64,000 nt of DNA from Terriglobales bacterium. Its GTDB lineage: Bacteria; Acidobacteriota; Terriglobia; Terriglobales; Acidobacteriaceae. The notes beneath the pieces are model-generated. The model saw only the letters and a program-made list of their open reading frames with translations, was not told where the DNA came from and ran no database searches. This document shows positions 1-9,532 of this stretch, piece by piece. The DNA lies in the NCBI GenBank assembly GCA_025934735.1, contig JAICWP010000006.1, positions 62,001 to 126,000 on the forward strand, given 5' to 3'. Every line of letters begins with the position of its first letter. Position 1 is the stretch's first letter. The position numbers and the translations under genes are program-made.

Positions 1-181
1 TATTTGCAGCAGACTAGATAACCGCTTCAACTCCACAGGGGTTCGCGATTTGTGCTGCGCCATCGGGAATTTAGGTTATGTGCTCTAGCCAGAACAGGTG
101 GCGCACGTAGACGTACAACATACCAATCTATCTGAGAGATAGCCGGACATCGGCCTAAAACAGCTATCGCTGAGGTGATTT

Positions 182-1864
182 GTGAAGACATTTCACATCG
201 CGCTCTTTGGGGCTGCGTTTATCGCAACTGTATTCGCCACCGCACGGGACACAAAGCCGATAATTGCTACGCCATCACCGACTGTAGACACGATATTCCT
301 TGGCCGGTTTCTCACGCTCGATCGGTTCCATCCCCAGGCCGCTGCAATGGCGGTATTGGGAGGCCGCATTATTGCAATTGGTTCTGAGTCCGCAGTTAAG
401 GCTCTTGCCAATGAGAGTACTCGGATTGTCAGATTCTCTGGAGTGGCGCTACCCGGGTTCGACGACGCGCACATCCATACCTCAGCTATCGGCGCTCAAC
501 TCGAGAGGCTCAATCTCCGTGGCTTAACCAAGGCGGCGATCTTGGCGAACGTTGCCCACGCGGCGCGTTCCTCGTCCCCTGGAACCTGGATACAAGGCGA
601 CGGCTGGGACCAGGGCTTCTGGCATCCGGCAACCTTTCCGACAGCGAAAGACCTTGACTCCGTGAGTGGAGCTCATCCCGTTGTTCTCGATCGCATCGAT
701 GGTCATTCCACCTGGGTTAATTCCAGAGTGCTCGAACTCTCAAAAATCTCCCGCGACACCCGCGACCCGGAAGGCGGACACATTATGCGCGATGCAGCGG
801 GCGAGCCAAGCGGTATGCTGGTAGATAATGCCCAGGAACTGATTCGCCAGGTAATTCCGAAGCCCACCCACGCAGATCTAGAACGCCAGGTCCGTGCGGC
901 ACTTCAGCAGTTCACTCGATGGGGCCTGACTAGCGTTCAAGATGCTGCCGTCGATCTTGACACCATTTCCATTTATAAGGAGCTGCTCAAACGGGGCGAA
1001 TTGCCTGTCAGAGTGTATGTGATGGCGGCTGGTGAGCAGGCGAGACGGCAGTATCTTGCAACCGGGCCGGAGGTTGACCTGGGCAGTGGCATGCTCACGG
1101 TTCGCAGCTTTAAGCTATTTTCCGATGGCGCCCTCGGCTCTCGCGGCGCCGAACTGACAGAGCCGTATGCGGATGCGCCCGGGCTGCGTGGCTTGGAGCT
1201 AATCAAGGATGCTGATCTCAACGCAATCATCCGAGCGGCACAACAAAAGGGATTCCAGGTCAACACCCACGCCATTGGAGACCTGGCGGTTCGGCGGGTG
1301 CTGGACGCGTACCAGCGGGGTGGCGTCACACCGCAAGAGCGCTTTCGGGTCGAGCATGCGTCAATTATTACGGATAACGATCTGCCTCGGTTTGCTCAAC
1401 TCGGCATCATTGCATCCATTCAGCCGGTATTCGTCGGTGAATACAGCCGGTGGGCAGATGCCCGAGTTGGGCCAGCACGGGCTCATTGGGTGCTGAGGAC
1501 GCGCGATTTGTTGAATTCCCGTGCGAGGCTGGCTGCCGGAACCGATTACCCGGCTTCCGATTCCGGTTCGCCTATCGACAACCTCTTCTGTGTGGTCACG
1601 CGGCGTGGTGCCGATGGCAAACCAGAAGCTGGCTGGCATCCCGATCAACACATTGATGTCGACCAGGCACTTCGGATGATGACGATAGGGCCCGCATACG
1701 CTTCCTTCAGGGAAAAAGATCTCGGAGAGCTCACTGTCGGCCGGTACGCGGATTTCACGGTTCTTTCTGCTGACCCTTACAAAATACGCAGCAATGCCTT
1801 GAGGAGCATCGCAGTCCGTATGACGGTGGTAGCGGGACGCGTGACTTTTGATGCAAGCAGATAA
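182..1864 (+). CDS. Secreted amidohydrolase family 3 (YtcJ-like) protein
   Basis: This 560-residue protein belongs to the metal-dependent amidohydrolase superfamily (amidohydrolase 3, YtcJ/AepA-like), which hydrolyses amide or related bonds; the substrate cannot be told. It opens with a signal-peptide-like segment. The metal-binding HxH lies in LPGFDDAHIH near residue 97. Further family motifs are KLFSDGALGSRGAEL, NTHAIGD, RVEHASI and the late AGTDYPASD. The start is a GTG at 182; a GAGGTG ribosome-binding site lies just upstream and no ATG fits better. A second member of the same family follows on the same strand at 2962, about 1.1 kb downstream, but the gap makes an operon unlikely. Family assignment is firm; activity is not established. 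Confidence 0.88.
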   Translation: MKTFHIALFGAAFIATVFATARDTKPIIATPSPTVDTIFLGRFLTLDRFHPQAAAMAVLGGRIIAIGSESAVKALANESTRIVRFSGVALPGFDDAHIHTSAIGAQLERLNLRGLTKAAILANVAHAARSSSPGTWIQGDGWDQGFWHPATFPTAKDLDSVSGAHPVVLDRIDGHSTWVNSRVLELSKISRDTRDPEGGHIMRDAAGEPSGMLVDNAQELIRQVIPKPTHADLERQVRAALQQFTRWGLTSVQDAAVDLDTISIYKELLKRGELPVRVYVMAAGEQARRQYLATGPEVDLGSGMLTVRSFKLFSDGALGSRGAELTEPYADAPGLRGLELIKDADLNAIIRAAQQKGFQVNTHAIGDLAVRRVLDAYQRGGVTPQERFRVEHASIITDNDLPRFAQLGIIASIQPVFVGEYSRWADARVGPARAHWVLRTRDLLNSRARLAAGTDYPASDSGSPIDNLFCVVTRRGADGKPEAGWHPDQHIDVDQALRMMTIGPAYASFREKDLGELTVGRYADFTVLSADPYKIRSNALRSIAVRMTVVAGRVTFDASR

Positions 1865-2961
1865 AAATAGATAAAGGAGTCACCTTGAGACTGCCAGAAA
1901 ACTGCATTTTGCATACTGTGGGATTCATTATTGGTGAAATCAGCCCTTCATACATTCTACAAATCTAAGCCGAGGTCAAACTTGCTAAATCAGGCTCTCA
2001 TCTGCTCCTAACGTGCAGCGCGCTAGACGAGTATATCAAGCTGAAGTGTCGCTCCCGAGCGAAGGTCGTTGACGAGCTCACTCCAATGGTGCCGTATTCC
2101 GCGGGGACTGTAGTAAAAATGTAGTAGTTCTAAGTTCACAACGCGTCAACTGCCATCATCAGCAGTCAAAAGGCTGGGCTGGTAAGCCGTTTGAAAAATC
2201 AATTAGAGTAGGAAATTTTCAAAACGGACCAGCTCCCACCTGTGTTCTTGAAAACTCCTGTACCCGTAACATGGCAGGTTTAGACAATCAGGATAAAATC
2301 GCACTGCGGTTCCCGTCAGCAATCACTTCAGTTCGATGCGATACGGTTTTTCGCGACCCTAAAACTGGTGTCGGACAGATCCGTAAGGTACGGCTAGAAA
2401 CTGCTAGACCGGTGCAGGCGGCTCCCGCATGGGTGGGGGACGGGGATAACATGGTCACCTGTAGTAGGCTCCGTCAGAACGGGAATTTGGCGGTTTTCTG
2501 CGTATCTCATTGGAAAATAACGCTGCTACCCTGATTTGGTGAAATTCAACGGGGGACAAAGCTTTGGATCTTCGCTCCACGGTACGTGAAGATTTCCCCA
2601 CTCATGGCGATTCCTCAATAGAGCTGGACCTGGCATCAGCTTCAAAGCAATTGCGCAGGGTACTCTGTCAATTTCCGGATTGCCCGTGACTCGGGAACAA
2701 GCATCGGCTCTTTCGGCACGGCTGGCTGACATTCCATTAGTCGTTTTCTGATGTGGAGCTTCGAATGCGTGTCTTGTGACTCTGGTATGTGCCGATGCTG
2801 CTGAATTCATTCAATATGCCCGTAGAGTGTGTGAGTGGAGAAATTGGCGGGTTTATTATCGGCGTCTAGTGCGCGCTAAATCTGTGCTAGGTGGCCGCAT
2901 TTTTGGGCAGGTTTGCTCCCCTGCTATCGGATGATTTACTCTTTTGTGTCGGTCAAAAACC
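1865..2961. other. Long non-coding, decayed intergenic stretch
   Basis: About 1.1 kb without a convincing gene. A possible 27-codon frame with a TTG start (1885-1968) follows an AAAGGAG site and may be the leftover start of a lost gene. Frames at 2271-2534 (+) and 2526-2810 (-) have no recognisable motif and I do not call them. The stretch carries one of the two copies of the element-end repeat (2110-2256). Confidence 0.6.
2110..2256 (+). repeat. Element-end repeat, copy 1
   Basis: This block aligns almost without gaps to 28164-28308. An 18-base block (tagagtaggaaattttca, 2204-2221) is identical in both. The flanks are diverged; I judge roughly two thirds of bases identical by eye. It ends in gttcttgaaaac, which resembles the anticodon loop of a Ser/Sec-class tRNA, but no tRNA 3' half follows here. 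Read as a decayed end of an integrative element. Confidence 0.65.
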
Positions 2962-4737
2962 ATGACCCGTCTCCTTCTCGTCGGTCTCGTAGCCGCATCC
3001 CTCATCGCATCTTGCTTCGCTCAATCCTCCGCCGACCGCGTCTTCCGTAACGGCACGATCTATACCATCGACGCGCGCGGCACTATTGCACAAGCGATTG
3101 CAATTCGCGACGGCCGCATCGTCTACGTCGGCACCAACGACAAACTAGCTCCGTTCATCGGCGCATCCACGAAAGTCACCGATCTCCACGGCCGCTTCCT
3201 CATGCCCGGACTGATTGACGGTCACATGCATCCGCTTGGAGGAGGTCTCGTCCTCCGTAAATGTGGCCTCAACTACGAGCCGCTGACTGTCCCGGAAATG
3301 CAGGGCCGCATTCAGGAGTGCCTCGATAAAACAAAAAACCAGGAGCCGGACGGCTGGCTTGAAGTCGTCAGCTGGTTTCAGGAGAGCATGCGTCCGCCGG
3401 GCGTGAAGACTAGCCGCGCCACCCTCGACGCGCTTAAAACCTCGCGCCCTATCATCGTGCGCTCTTCTTTCGGACACACGGTGCTCGCTAACTCGCGCGC
3501 ACTCGGTCTGGCAAAAATCACCAAAGCGACTCCCGATCCTCTCGGCGGAAAAATCTGGCATGACCCCGAGGGCAATCCCACCGGCCTCCTCGAAGACGCC
3601 GCTTTCGACGTCTTCTCTGACCTGATCCCGAAGCCCACTCCCGAAGAAAACATCGCCGCCGCCAAAGAAGCACAGCAGGCGATGCTTGGTCAAGGTGTGA
3701 CTTCTTTCCTCGATGCCGCTGCCGCTCCAGAGAGCATGACCGCCTTCACCGCTGTGCAGACGAGGGGCGGACTCAAGGTGCGCGCGCATTTTGCTCCCGT
3801 GATCAACCCGCCGGAAGCCAGCGGTCCCGCCCAGGCAGTCTCAAAAGTGGTCGCGTATCGCAAGCAGTACGATCAGGGCGCTCTCCAAGTGAAGCCCGGC
3901 ATCACCGTGGGCAATGCGAAGCTCTTTCTCGATGGCGTGATTGCCGCTCCCGCCCTCACTGGCGCCGTGCTCGAGCCCTATCGCAAAAACGTCGGCACCC
4001 AGGAGAATCCCAACTGGGTTGACGGCGACAATCGCGGCCCGGCCGTCTACTTCCCGCCCAAGGCTTTGGCAGAAATTGTGGTTCGCCTCGGCCGCGCCGG
4101 CATTGATCCCCACATGCACGCCGACGGTGACGCCGCCGTTCGCGCCGGCCTCGATGCGATCGAAGTCATGCGCAAAGAACTGAGCGGTGCCGATGTCCGT
4201 CCCGCGATCGCGCACGACGAAATCGTCAGCCCCACGGACTTTCCCCGCTTCCGGGCGCTTAATGCGCTGCCGGTGCTCTCTTTTCAGTGGGAAAAACCTG
4301 CCGGCGACACGCTCGGTTTGATCAATTACTTTGGCCCGGCGCGCATGAAGATTCTCGAGCCTGCAGGCCTGCTGAAAGCAGCTGGCGCGCGAGTCGTGTT
4401 TGGCAGCGACTGGCCCGTAGATCGGCTCGATGAGTGGTTTGCCCTCAAAGTCGGCGTGACCCGCACGAACGCGCGCGATGCCGGTCTGCAATATCAGGGC
4501 AAACTGGGCGAAGATCCAGGTCTACGGGGTGATGCCGTGCTCCGTGCAGCGACGATTGATGCTGCTTATGAACTCCATGAAGACGATGTCACCGGCTCCT
4601 TGGAAGTCGGGAAGTTCGCCGATCTGATTGTGCTTGACCGCAATCCTTTAGAAATCGCGCCTGAGGATATAGCCCACGTGCGAGTGCTTGAAACCGTGGT
4701 CGCCGGATCAACCGTGTTTGCAGCGAAGGTCAGGTAG
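2962..4737 (+). CDS. Secreted amidohydrolase family 3 (YtcJ-like) protein
   Basis: A 591-residue amidohydrolase of the same superfamily as the gene at 182. I chose the ATG at 2962 over an upstream TTG at 2944 because it begins directly with a clean signal peptide (MTRLLLVGLVAASLIASCFA). Metal-site motifs are MPGLIDGHMHPLGGG (HxH), KLFLDGVI, DPHMHADGDAAV, IAHDEI and FGSDWPVDRLDEW. Codon use is more C-rich than in the first amidohydrolase, so the two are probably not a recent duplication. Likely periplasmic; substrate unknown. The reading frame is intact to its stop. Confidence 0.88.
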   Translation: MTRLLLVGLVAASLIASCFAQSSADRVFRNGTIYTIDARGTIAQAIAIRDGRIVYVGTNDKLAPFIGASTKVTDLHGRFLMPGLIDGHMHPLGGGLVLRKCGLNYEPLTVPEMQGRIQECLDKTKNQEPDGWLEVVSWFQESMRPPGVKTSRATLDALKTSRPIIVRSSFGHTVLANSRALGLAKITKATPDPLGGKIWHDPEGNPTGLLEDAAFDVFSDLIPKPTPEENIAAAKEAQQAMLGQGVTSFLDAAAAPESMTAFTAVQTRGGLKVRAHFAPVINPPEASGPAQAVSKVVAYRKQYDQGALQVKPGITVGNAKLFLDGVIAAPALTGAVLEPYRKNVGTQENPNWVDGDNRGPAVYFPPKALAEIVVRLGRAGIDPHMHADGDAAVRAGLDAIEVMRKELSGADVRPAIAHDEIVSPTDFPRFRALNALPVLSFQWEKPAGDTLGLINYFGPARMKILEPAGLLKAAGARVVFGSDWPVDRLDEWFALKVGVTRTNARDAGLQYQGKLGEDPGLRGDAVLRAATIDAAYELHEDDVTGSLEVGKFADLIVLDRNPLEIAPEDIAHVRVLETVVAGSTVFAAKVR

Positions 4738-5363
4738 GTTACAGGCCGGGAGCGAACTCCTGTCCCGGACCAAAGTGCTGCTTAGAGCCTGTAACAAAAC
4801 CTCGCAGCGACCGGCGATCCCCTAGTCCCGGACCAAGAAAAGGCCAAAATCCAAGTGCTTCATTCGGCGTCGCTTAGGACCCGGGGAGCCACTCTTTCCC
4901 TCGCCTCAATTGTACCGAGTTGTACCGAAATCCTGAGAACCCTGCCGAATGACTCCCGGTTTGTCCGTTACCCGGCACAAAGAATCGTAGAATACAAAAG
5001 GGCGTCATATTCCAGCCGTCACGCGGCTGGCGCCGGGTACTCGGCTCCGGGCGTTCAGGTCACGAACCTGGTCATTCCGAGCCGCACTTGGCAGTTAATG
5101 AATCCGCTTTATTTCCGTAGTTCGATATACAGCCGTTTTCGCTTGAAAATCCATCGTAAGTCCGACCCCTGGTCCCGAAAATGGGATTAGGTTCTGTTGT
5201 TGAATGTTTTCACTCTCATAGAGTGGTGCTTCGACCTTTTCATTCCTGCTCAATCATGCCAGTTTGGAGCGAATGTAAACCTTCGGATGGCAACCCTAAC
5301 CAGGGGCTCATTGAGCCCGGGACCAGCATTACCTGACCCAGGTCATCGATCTTCCTGATCTAA
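4738..5363. other. Intergenic stretch with IS-end remnant and palindromes
   Basis: About 625 bases with no supported gene; the open frame at 4855-5190 shows no family feature. Visible items are an IS5-type end (4785-4801), two copies of tcccggaccaa (near 4762 and 4824), an inverted pair gttacagg / cctgtaac (about 4739 and 4788) and a perfect 15-base palindrome gggctcattgagccc (5304-5318). It reads like DNA left after transposition and decay. Confidence 0.55.
4785..4801. repeat. Solo IS5-family-like terminal repeat
   Basis: The sequence gagcctgtaacaaaacc shares 14 consecutive bases (cctgtaacaaaacc) with the left flank of the transposase gene at 18758, there at 18687-18700. In both places the end follows TTA. 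No transposase accompanies it here, so it is read as a solo end left by a lost or decayed copy. Confidence 0.55.
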
Positions 5364-6017
5364 TCACCGTCGGAAGATAAACGGCAGATGCGGCCTGAAA
5401 TCAACGTGTTCTTCTTGACGCGTGTTATCAAATTCAATTCCGAGCAGGTGTGTCTCTCCAAGCCGAGTCTTCAGAATTCCACTTTCAATTACTTTCTGCG
5501 ATGCCTGAGAGTGAAGCGGCACCGGAGTAGTCAGAGTTAAGGCGGTGATTTCACGAATACCAGTTGGGTGCTCGATGAACTGCTCTTCGCGATAGAGACG
5601 TCGCATGAAGCTCAGATAGACCCACATCGGCTCCTCAATTCCTGCTTCGCCAATGTGCATGACGAGTGGATCTGGCAAATACGACGGCCGATACTCCCAT
5701 GAGGAAAAAGGTGGCGGCAGTGTGTCTTGACAATTGACAGGACGAACGCAAATCCCGAAAGGACAGGCACGATCAATCCGATCAGACCACCTCTCCCAGA
5801 GCAAAGTACGTTTGGTATCTTCACTTCGAGCTTCCGCCATGTCGCTGACCCAGAGCAACTCAATCATGGCATTGGAGAACCCAAAACGGCGATTGGCGGT
5901 GCCTTGGCCGGGGTGCTGATTTGAAGGTCCTTCGTGCAATCCGAACTGAATCAGTTCCTCAGCCTCGGGAGCGCCGGGAGCAGCACAGACGAACAAATGG
6001 TCCAACTCTATCCGCAT
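5364..6017 (-). CDS. VOC/glyoxalase-like domain protein
   Basis: A 217-residue soluble protein resembling the glyoxalase-like VOC superfamily. The N-terminal stretch ELDHLFVCAAPGAPEAEEL, then GPSNQHPGQGTANRRF and MIELLWV, is the typical first beta-alpha-beta unit. No signal peptide is seen, so it is probably cytoplasmic. The ATG at 6017 is preferred because the VOC fold starts there; a start at 6074 would add 19 residues with no fold match. It sits alone between amidohydrolase and kinase genes. The specific reaction cannot be inferred. Confidence 0.7.
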   Translation of the reverse strand: MRIELDHLFVCAAPGAPEAEELIQFGLHEGPSNQHPGQGTANRRFGFSNAMIELLWVSDMAEARSEDTKRTLLWERWSDRIDRACPFGICVRPVNCQDTLPPPFSSWEYRPSYLPDPLVMHIGEAGIEEPMWVYLSFMRRLYREEQFIEHPTGIREITALTLTTPVPLHSQASQKVIESGILKTRLGETHLLGIEFDNTRQEEHVDFRPHLPFIFRR

Positions 6018-6135
6018 TCCGAGATAGTGTACTGCACCTTTGACGGACCATCCGTTAGAGCCAACACATAGCATGCGATTCTGAAGAATACTCAGTATCT
6101 ATTGTGCCGTATCCAGACGCCGTTGAGAATGCTGG

Positions 6136-8760
6136 CTAAAAGGCCGGACAGGTCGGATTCGACCTAAGCCGTGCCTCCAACATCTTGAATTTCGGTTCCG
6201 ACCGCAGGCTTTCAAAGCCTGGGTCGGATATTTTCGGATCGTCATCCGGTTTAGCTTTCTCCAACCACGCGATGGCGGCTGCTTTCTCTCCTAGGCGGGC
6301 GTAGATCAGCGCACTCAAACTCGGAGCCACGTATTGTTGCGTCGACATTTCCTTCAGACGTCGGATGGCTTCGAAGGCTTTCTTCCTCTTGCCCCATTGC
6401 GCGTACACTTCGCCCACCTTTGCCACCCTAATGGGTGTGTTGTCCAACGAGAGCGCCTTCTGCATCTCTGTTACCGCTTGTTCGTAATGCTGTTTCCGAG
6501 CATATGCCATTCCAAGCCGGGCATGTGCGGCGGCGTAGTTCGGATCGAGTTCCAGTGCCTTTTCGAGCTGCGCGATAGCTTCATCGTTGCGCCCCGCAAG
6601 GTAAAGATAGAGTCCCAACTCGGCGTTGGTTATTACCCTAAGCGGGTCGTGCTGCAGCACTCTTCTCTTTTCGGCAATTGCTTCGTCCGTGCGCCCTATC
6701 TCAAGCAGATAGTATGAATGGTAGTCGAGCGCTCGTATGTCGCCAGGGTTGAGTTCGAGGGCAAGATTTAATTCTTTTTCGGCGAGCGCCCTATCGCAGC
6801 GAAACTGGAGTTTTAGCATCCCTAGCATCGAGTGAGCCTTCGAAGAGCTGTTATCTACTTCTACTGCTTTTGACAACAAGTCCTCGGACTTGAGCCACGA
6901 CTCTCGCGGAGATTCCACGCCCAAGAAAGCAAGCACGCCATAATATTCGCCCAACCCAGCATAAGCCTCGGCGTAGGTCGGATCGAGATCGATGGAGTGC
7001 TCGAAGTAGACTTTGGCCTTTCCGAAACCCTCGGTCGTCCACTTATCGAGGAAGTACTCTCCCTTAAGGAAGGCCTCATATGCTTGCGGATTTACCTGTC
7101 GCGATTTCGCCTTAAGACGGGACAATTCATTGGGCGCCAGTTTGCCGGCCACTTCCATCGCGATGGCAGAGGCTAAGTCACTCTGCAGTTGCAGCACGTC
7201 CTTCAACTCCGCGTCGTACTGCCGCGCCCAGAGATGCTGATCCCTGTGAGCGTCAACCAATTGTGCGTTGATCCGCACTCGATTCCCCGCCCTTGCAACA
7301 GTACCTTCGACTACGGCATCTACGTCCAATTCCTGAGCAATCTCAGGCAGGGACTTCTGTGCTCCCTTGTAGGGCATGCTCGATGTTCGCGAGATCACGC
7401 GCAGAGCTCCGAACTTGCTTAAGTTTGTGATCAAAGCATCTGTCATACCATCGGCGAAATAATCCTGCGCGGAATCCCCGCTTAGATTCTCCAGCGGGAG
7501 AACGGCTATGGACTTGATTGCGGATGGTGCATATTCCTTTCCGAGAATCCATCCTCTGACAGGCTGAAGCCGCAGGGAACCCGCCACGGCAGCCGCAAAG
7601 AGCAAGGCGGCGAGCGCAATCAGCGGCAGCATCTTCCGACACTTCGCAATGACTGCGAGCCGGTCCCGAAACGCCCTCAGGTCCACTCGCATGTCCGCGG
7701 CGCTCTGGTAGCGCAGTGAGCGCTCTTTCTGCAGTGCCTTGTTGACAATGCCAACCAGTCTGGACGGAAGCTTCGGCCTGAGTTGCCCAATCGGCGTTGG
7801 CTGGCGGTGCTGAATCGCTTGCAGAACATTGGCCAGGTCCTTCCCCGGAAAGGGACTTTGACCCGTTGCCATCACATACAGCACCGCGCCCATCGAGAAG
7901 AGATCGGAGCGTGCATCGACGTCATCTCCGGCAGACTGTTCCGGCGACATGTAAGCCACGGTTCCGATCACCGCTCCAGGGGCGGTCACAGTGGGATCGA
8001 GGTTGGGGGGCAACAGCCGGGAGACCGTCTCGGCTTGCTGAATCAGTTCCGGTCCCACACGTTTGGCTACGCCGAAATCGAGTAACTTGGCGCTTCCCTG
8101 GCACGTGAGAACAATGTTGGACGGCTTTATGTCGCGATGAATGATGCCGGCCGAGTGAGCAGCCTCAAGCGCATCGCAGATCTGGATTCCTATCGCTAGT
8201 ATTTCTCGAACGTCCAGCGGACCGCGGCCAATACGCTCCTTCAGGGTTTCGCCTTTCAGCAGTTCAATGGCGATAAAGTGCTGTCCCTGATCTTCGTCAA
8301 CTTCATAGACGGCGCAGATGTTTGGGTGATTCAGCGCGGAAGCTGCTTGTGCTTCCTGCTCAAAGCGCCGCAGGGCCTGCGAGTCTCTGGCCAGAAAATT
8401 AGGCAACAGCTTGAGCGCGACGCGACGGCGAAGTTTGAGATCTTCCGCTTCATAGACCACTCCCATGCCGCCACGACCCAGCGCCTTGACAATCCGGTAA
8501 TGAGAGATGCTCGTTCCCTCCAGCGCCGAAGCAGGAGAGTTGTACTTGTCCGCGGCGATAGCCTTCGCCACGATGGCGATGGCCGCCGTGTCCAGGAAGG
8601 TTTGTGGTGTGTCTCCGTGCCGGAGTAGGGATTCGACTTCCTGGCAGAGCTGCGTGTCTTCCCCGCAAGCTCTCTGAAGAAAAGAGCGGCGCTGGACCTC
8701 AGGCAGGTCTGAGGCTGAGTGATACAACTCCTCGATCAACTGCCATTGCTCCGCCTTCAT
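6136..8760 (-). CDS. Membrane Ser/Thr protein kinase with TolB-like and TPR domains
   Basis: An 874-residue Hanks-type kinase. An N-terminal helical region of about 80 residues precedes the kinase domain (about 87-345): glycine loop GRGGMG (95-100), VALK lysine near 117, HRDIKPSN (208), DFG (228-230) and SPEQ, so it should be active. One membrane segment follows (about 377-396). Then comes a TolB-N/FlgO-like domain starting IKSIAVLPLENLSGD (about 415-540) and a long run of TPR repeats (about 565-860). The C-terminal half is probably periplasmic. Its start overlaps the stop of the upstream ECF sigma gene by four bases (ATGA), so the pair is co-translated. I infer that kinase and sigma factor form one signalling unit. 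Confidence 0.92.
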   Translation of the reverse strand: MKAEQWQLIEELYHSASDLPEVQRRSFLQRACGEDTQLCQEVESLLRHGDTPQTFLDTAAIAIVAKAIAADKYNSPASALEGTSISHYRIVKALGRGGMGVVYEAEDLKLRRRVALKLLPNFLARDSQALRRFEQEAQAASALNHPNICAVYEVDEDQGQHFIAIELLKGETLKERIGRGPLDVREILAIGIQICDALEAAHSAGIIHRDIKPSNIVLTCQGSAKLLDFGVAKRVGPELIQQAETVSRLLPPNLDPTVTAPGAVIGTVAYMSPEQSAGDDVDARSDLFSMGAVLYVMATGQSPFPGKDLANVLQAIQHRQPTPIGQLRPKLPSRLVGIVNKALQKERSLRYQSAADMRVDLRAFRDRLAVIAKCRKMLPLIALAALLFAAAVAGSLRLQPVRGWILGKEYAPSAIKSIAVLPLENLSGDSAQDYFADGMTDALITNLSKFGALRVISRTSSMPYKGAQKSLPEIAQELDVDAVVEGTVARAGNRVRINAQLVDAHRDQHLWARQYDAELKDVLQLQSDLASAIAMEVAGKLAPNELSRLKAKSRQVNPQAYEAFLKGEYFLDKWTTEGFGKAKVYFEHSIDLDPTYAEAYAGLGEYYGVLAFLGVESPRESWLKSEDLLSKAVEVDNSSSKAHSMLGMLKLQFRCDRALAEKELNLALELNPGDIRALDYHSYYLLEIGRTDEAIAEKRRVLQHDPLRVITNAELGLYLYLAGRNDEAIAQLEKALELDPNYAAAHARLGMAYARKQHYEQAVTEMQKALSLDNTPIRVAKVGEVYAQWGKRKKAFEAIRRLKEMSTQQYVAPSLSALIYARLGEKAAAIAWLEKAKPDDDPKISDPGFESLRSEPKFKMLEARLRSNPTCPAF

Positions 8761-9353
8761 CCCTTCGCCTCATGGCTGAGTTCGCGCAACAGCCAGGCTT
8801 TGGCCAGCTTCCACTCACGCATCACGGTCTCGGGAGAAACTTTCAGAGCCGCAGCAGTCTCCTCAACTGTAAGACCGCCAAAAAAGCGCAACTCGACCAC
8901 TTCACTCTTGCGCTGGTCCAGCTTTGCAAGTTCTTTGAGAGCTTCATCCACGGCTAGTAGTTCGGAACCTACAACCGCAGACACCGTCACTGCCTCCTCT
9001 AACTCTATATGCGGGGAATGGCCGCCTCTTTTTTGATAATTTCGAGAACGGGCAAAGTCGATCAGGATACGCCGCATCAGGCGGGCACAAATGGCATAAA
9101 AATGAGCTCGATCCTGCCACTTGATATCATTTGCGTCCACCAGCCTGAGATAAACCTCATGAACCAAGGCTGTGGTCTGTAAGGTCTGGCCCGGCTGTTC
9201 GGCTGCCATGTAGCGGTGAGCGATCCGGTGTAACTCGTTGTAAACGAGCAGCGTCAGCCGTTCAAGAACGCTTTCGTCCCCTGAACCCCAGGCCTGGAGC
9301 AGGCGGGTTATTTCGTGGGTTGAAGCCGACGCGACTTCGTCCATGCCCGCCAT
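8757..9353 (-). CDS. ECF-type RNA polymerase sigma factor
   Basis: A sigma-70 family factor of about 198 residues, of the ECF group that acidobacteria and planctomycetes often pair with Ser/Thr kinases. Region 2 is visible as ALVHEVYLRLVD and HFYAICARLMRRILIDFARSR; region 4 as VVELRFFGGLTVEETAAAL with its helix-turn-helix KVSPETVMREWKLAK. The start is uncertain: ATG at 9353 (chosen) or 9344, or an upstream start at 9395. It is translationally coupled to the downstream kinase. It probably directs transcription in response to a signal relayed by that kinase; targets are unknown. Confidence 0.9.
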   Translation of the reverse strand: MAGMDEVASASTHEITRLLQAWGSGDESVLERLTLLVYNELHRIAHRYMAAEQPGQTLQTTALVHEVYLRLVDANDIKWQDRAHFYAICARLMRRILIDFARSRNYQKRGGHSPHIELEEAVTVSAVVGSELLAVDEALKELAKLDQRKSEVVELRFFGGLTVEETAAALKVSPETVMREWKLAKAWLLRELSHEAKG

Positions 9354-9532
9354 ACGTCTGCACTTCTGGCGCAAGGTTACCATGTGCCAGCCCACCTTTC
9401 CAGAACCTGCCGTTATCCGGCATTGCAGTTTTCGCGCTGGTTTCCCGCATTAATGAACAGATACGGTCTTTCCCCAGCAAGGCGCAATTGTGATCCGCAG
9501 CGGGCCGATATATCTGGGGGTTGGAGGAAGTC

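Noticed and set aside
1885-1968. A 27-codon frame from TTG after AAAGGAG, ending at 1968
   Set aside because: The ribosome-binding site is good, but the product is too short and has no signal or motif; at most a remnant of a lost gene start.
2271-2810. Two small frames (plus 2271-2534, minus 2526-2810) in the first decayed spacer
   Set aside because: No family pattern, no good ribosome-binding site, and composition typical of non-coding DNA.
4855-5190. A 111-codon plus-strand frame in the spacer after the second amidohydrolase
   Set aside because: Unusual residue mix, no motif, and it runs through IS-derived and palindromic DNA.
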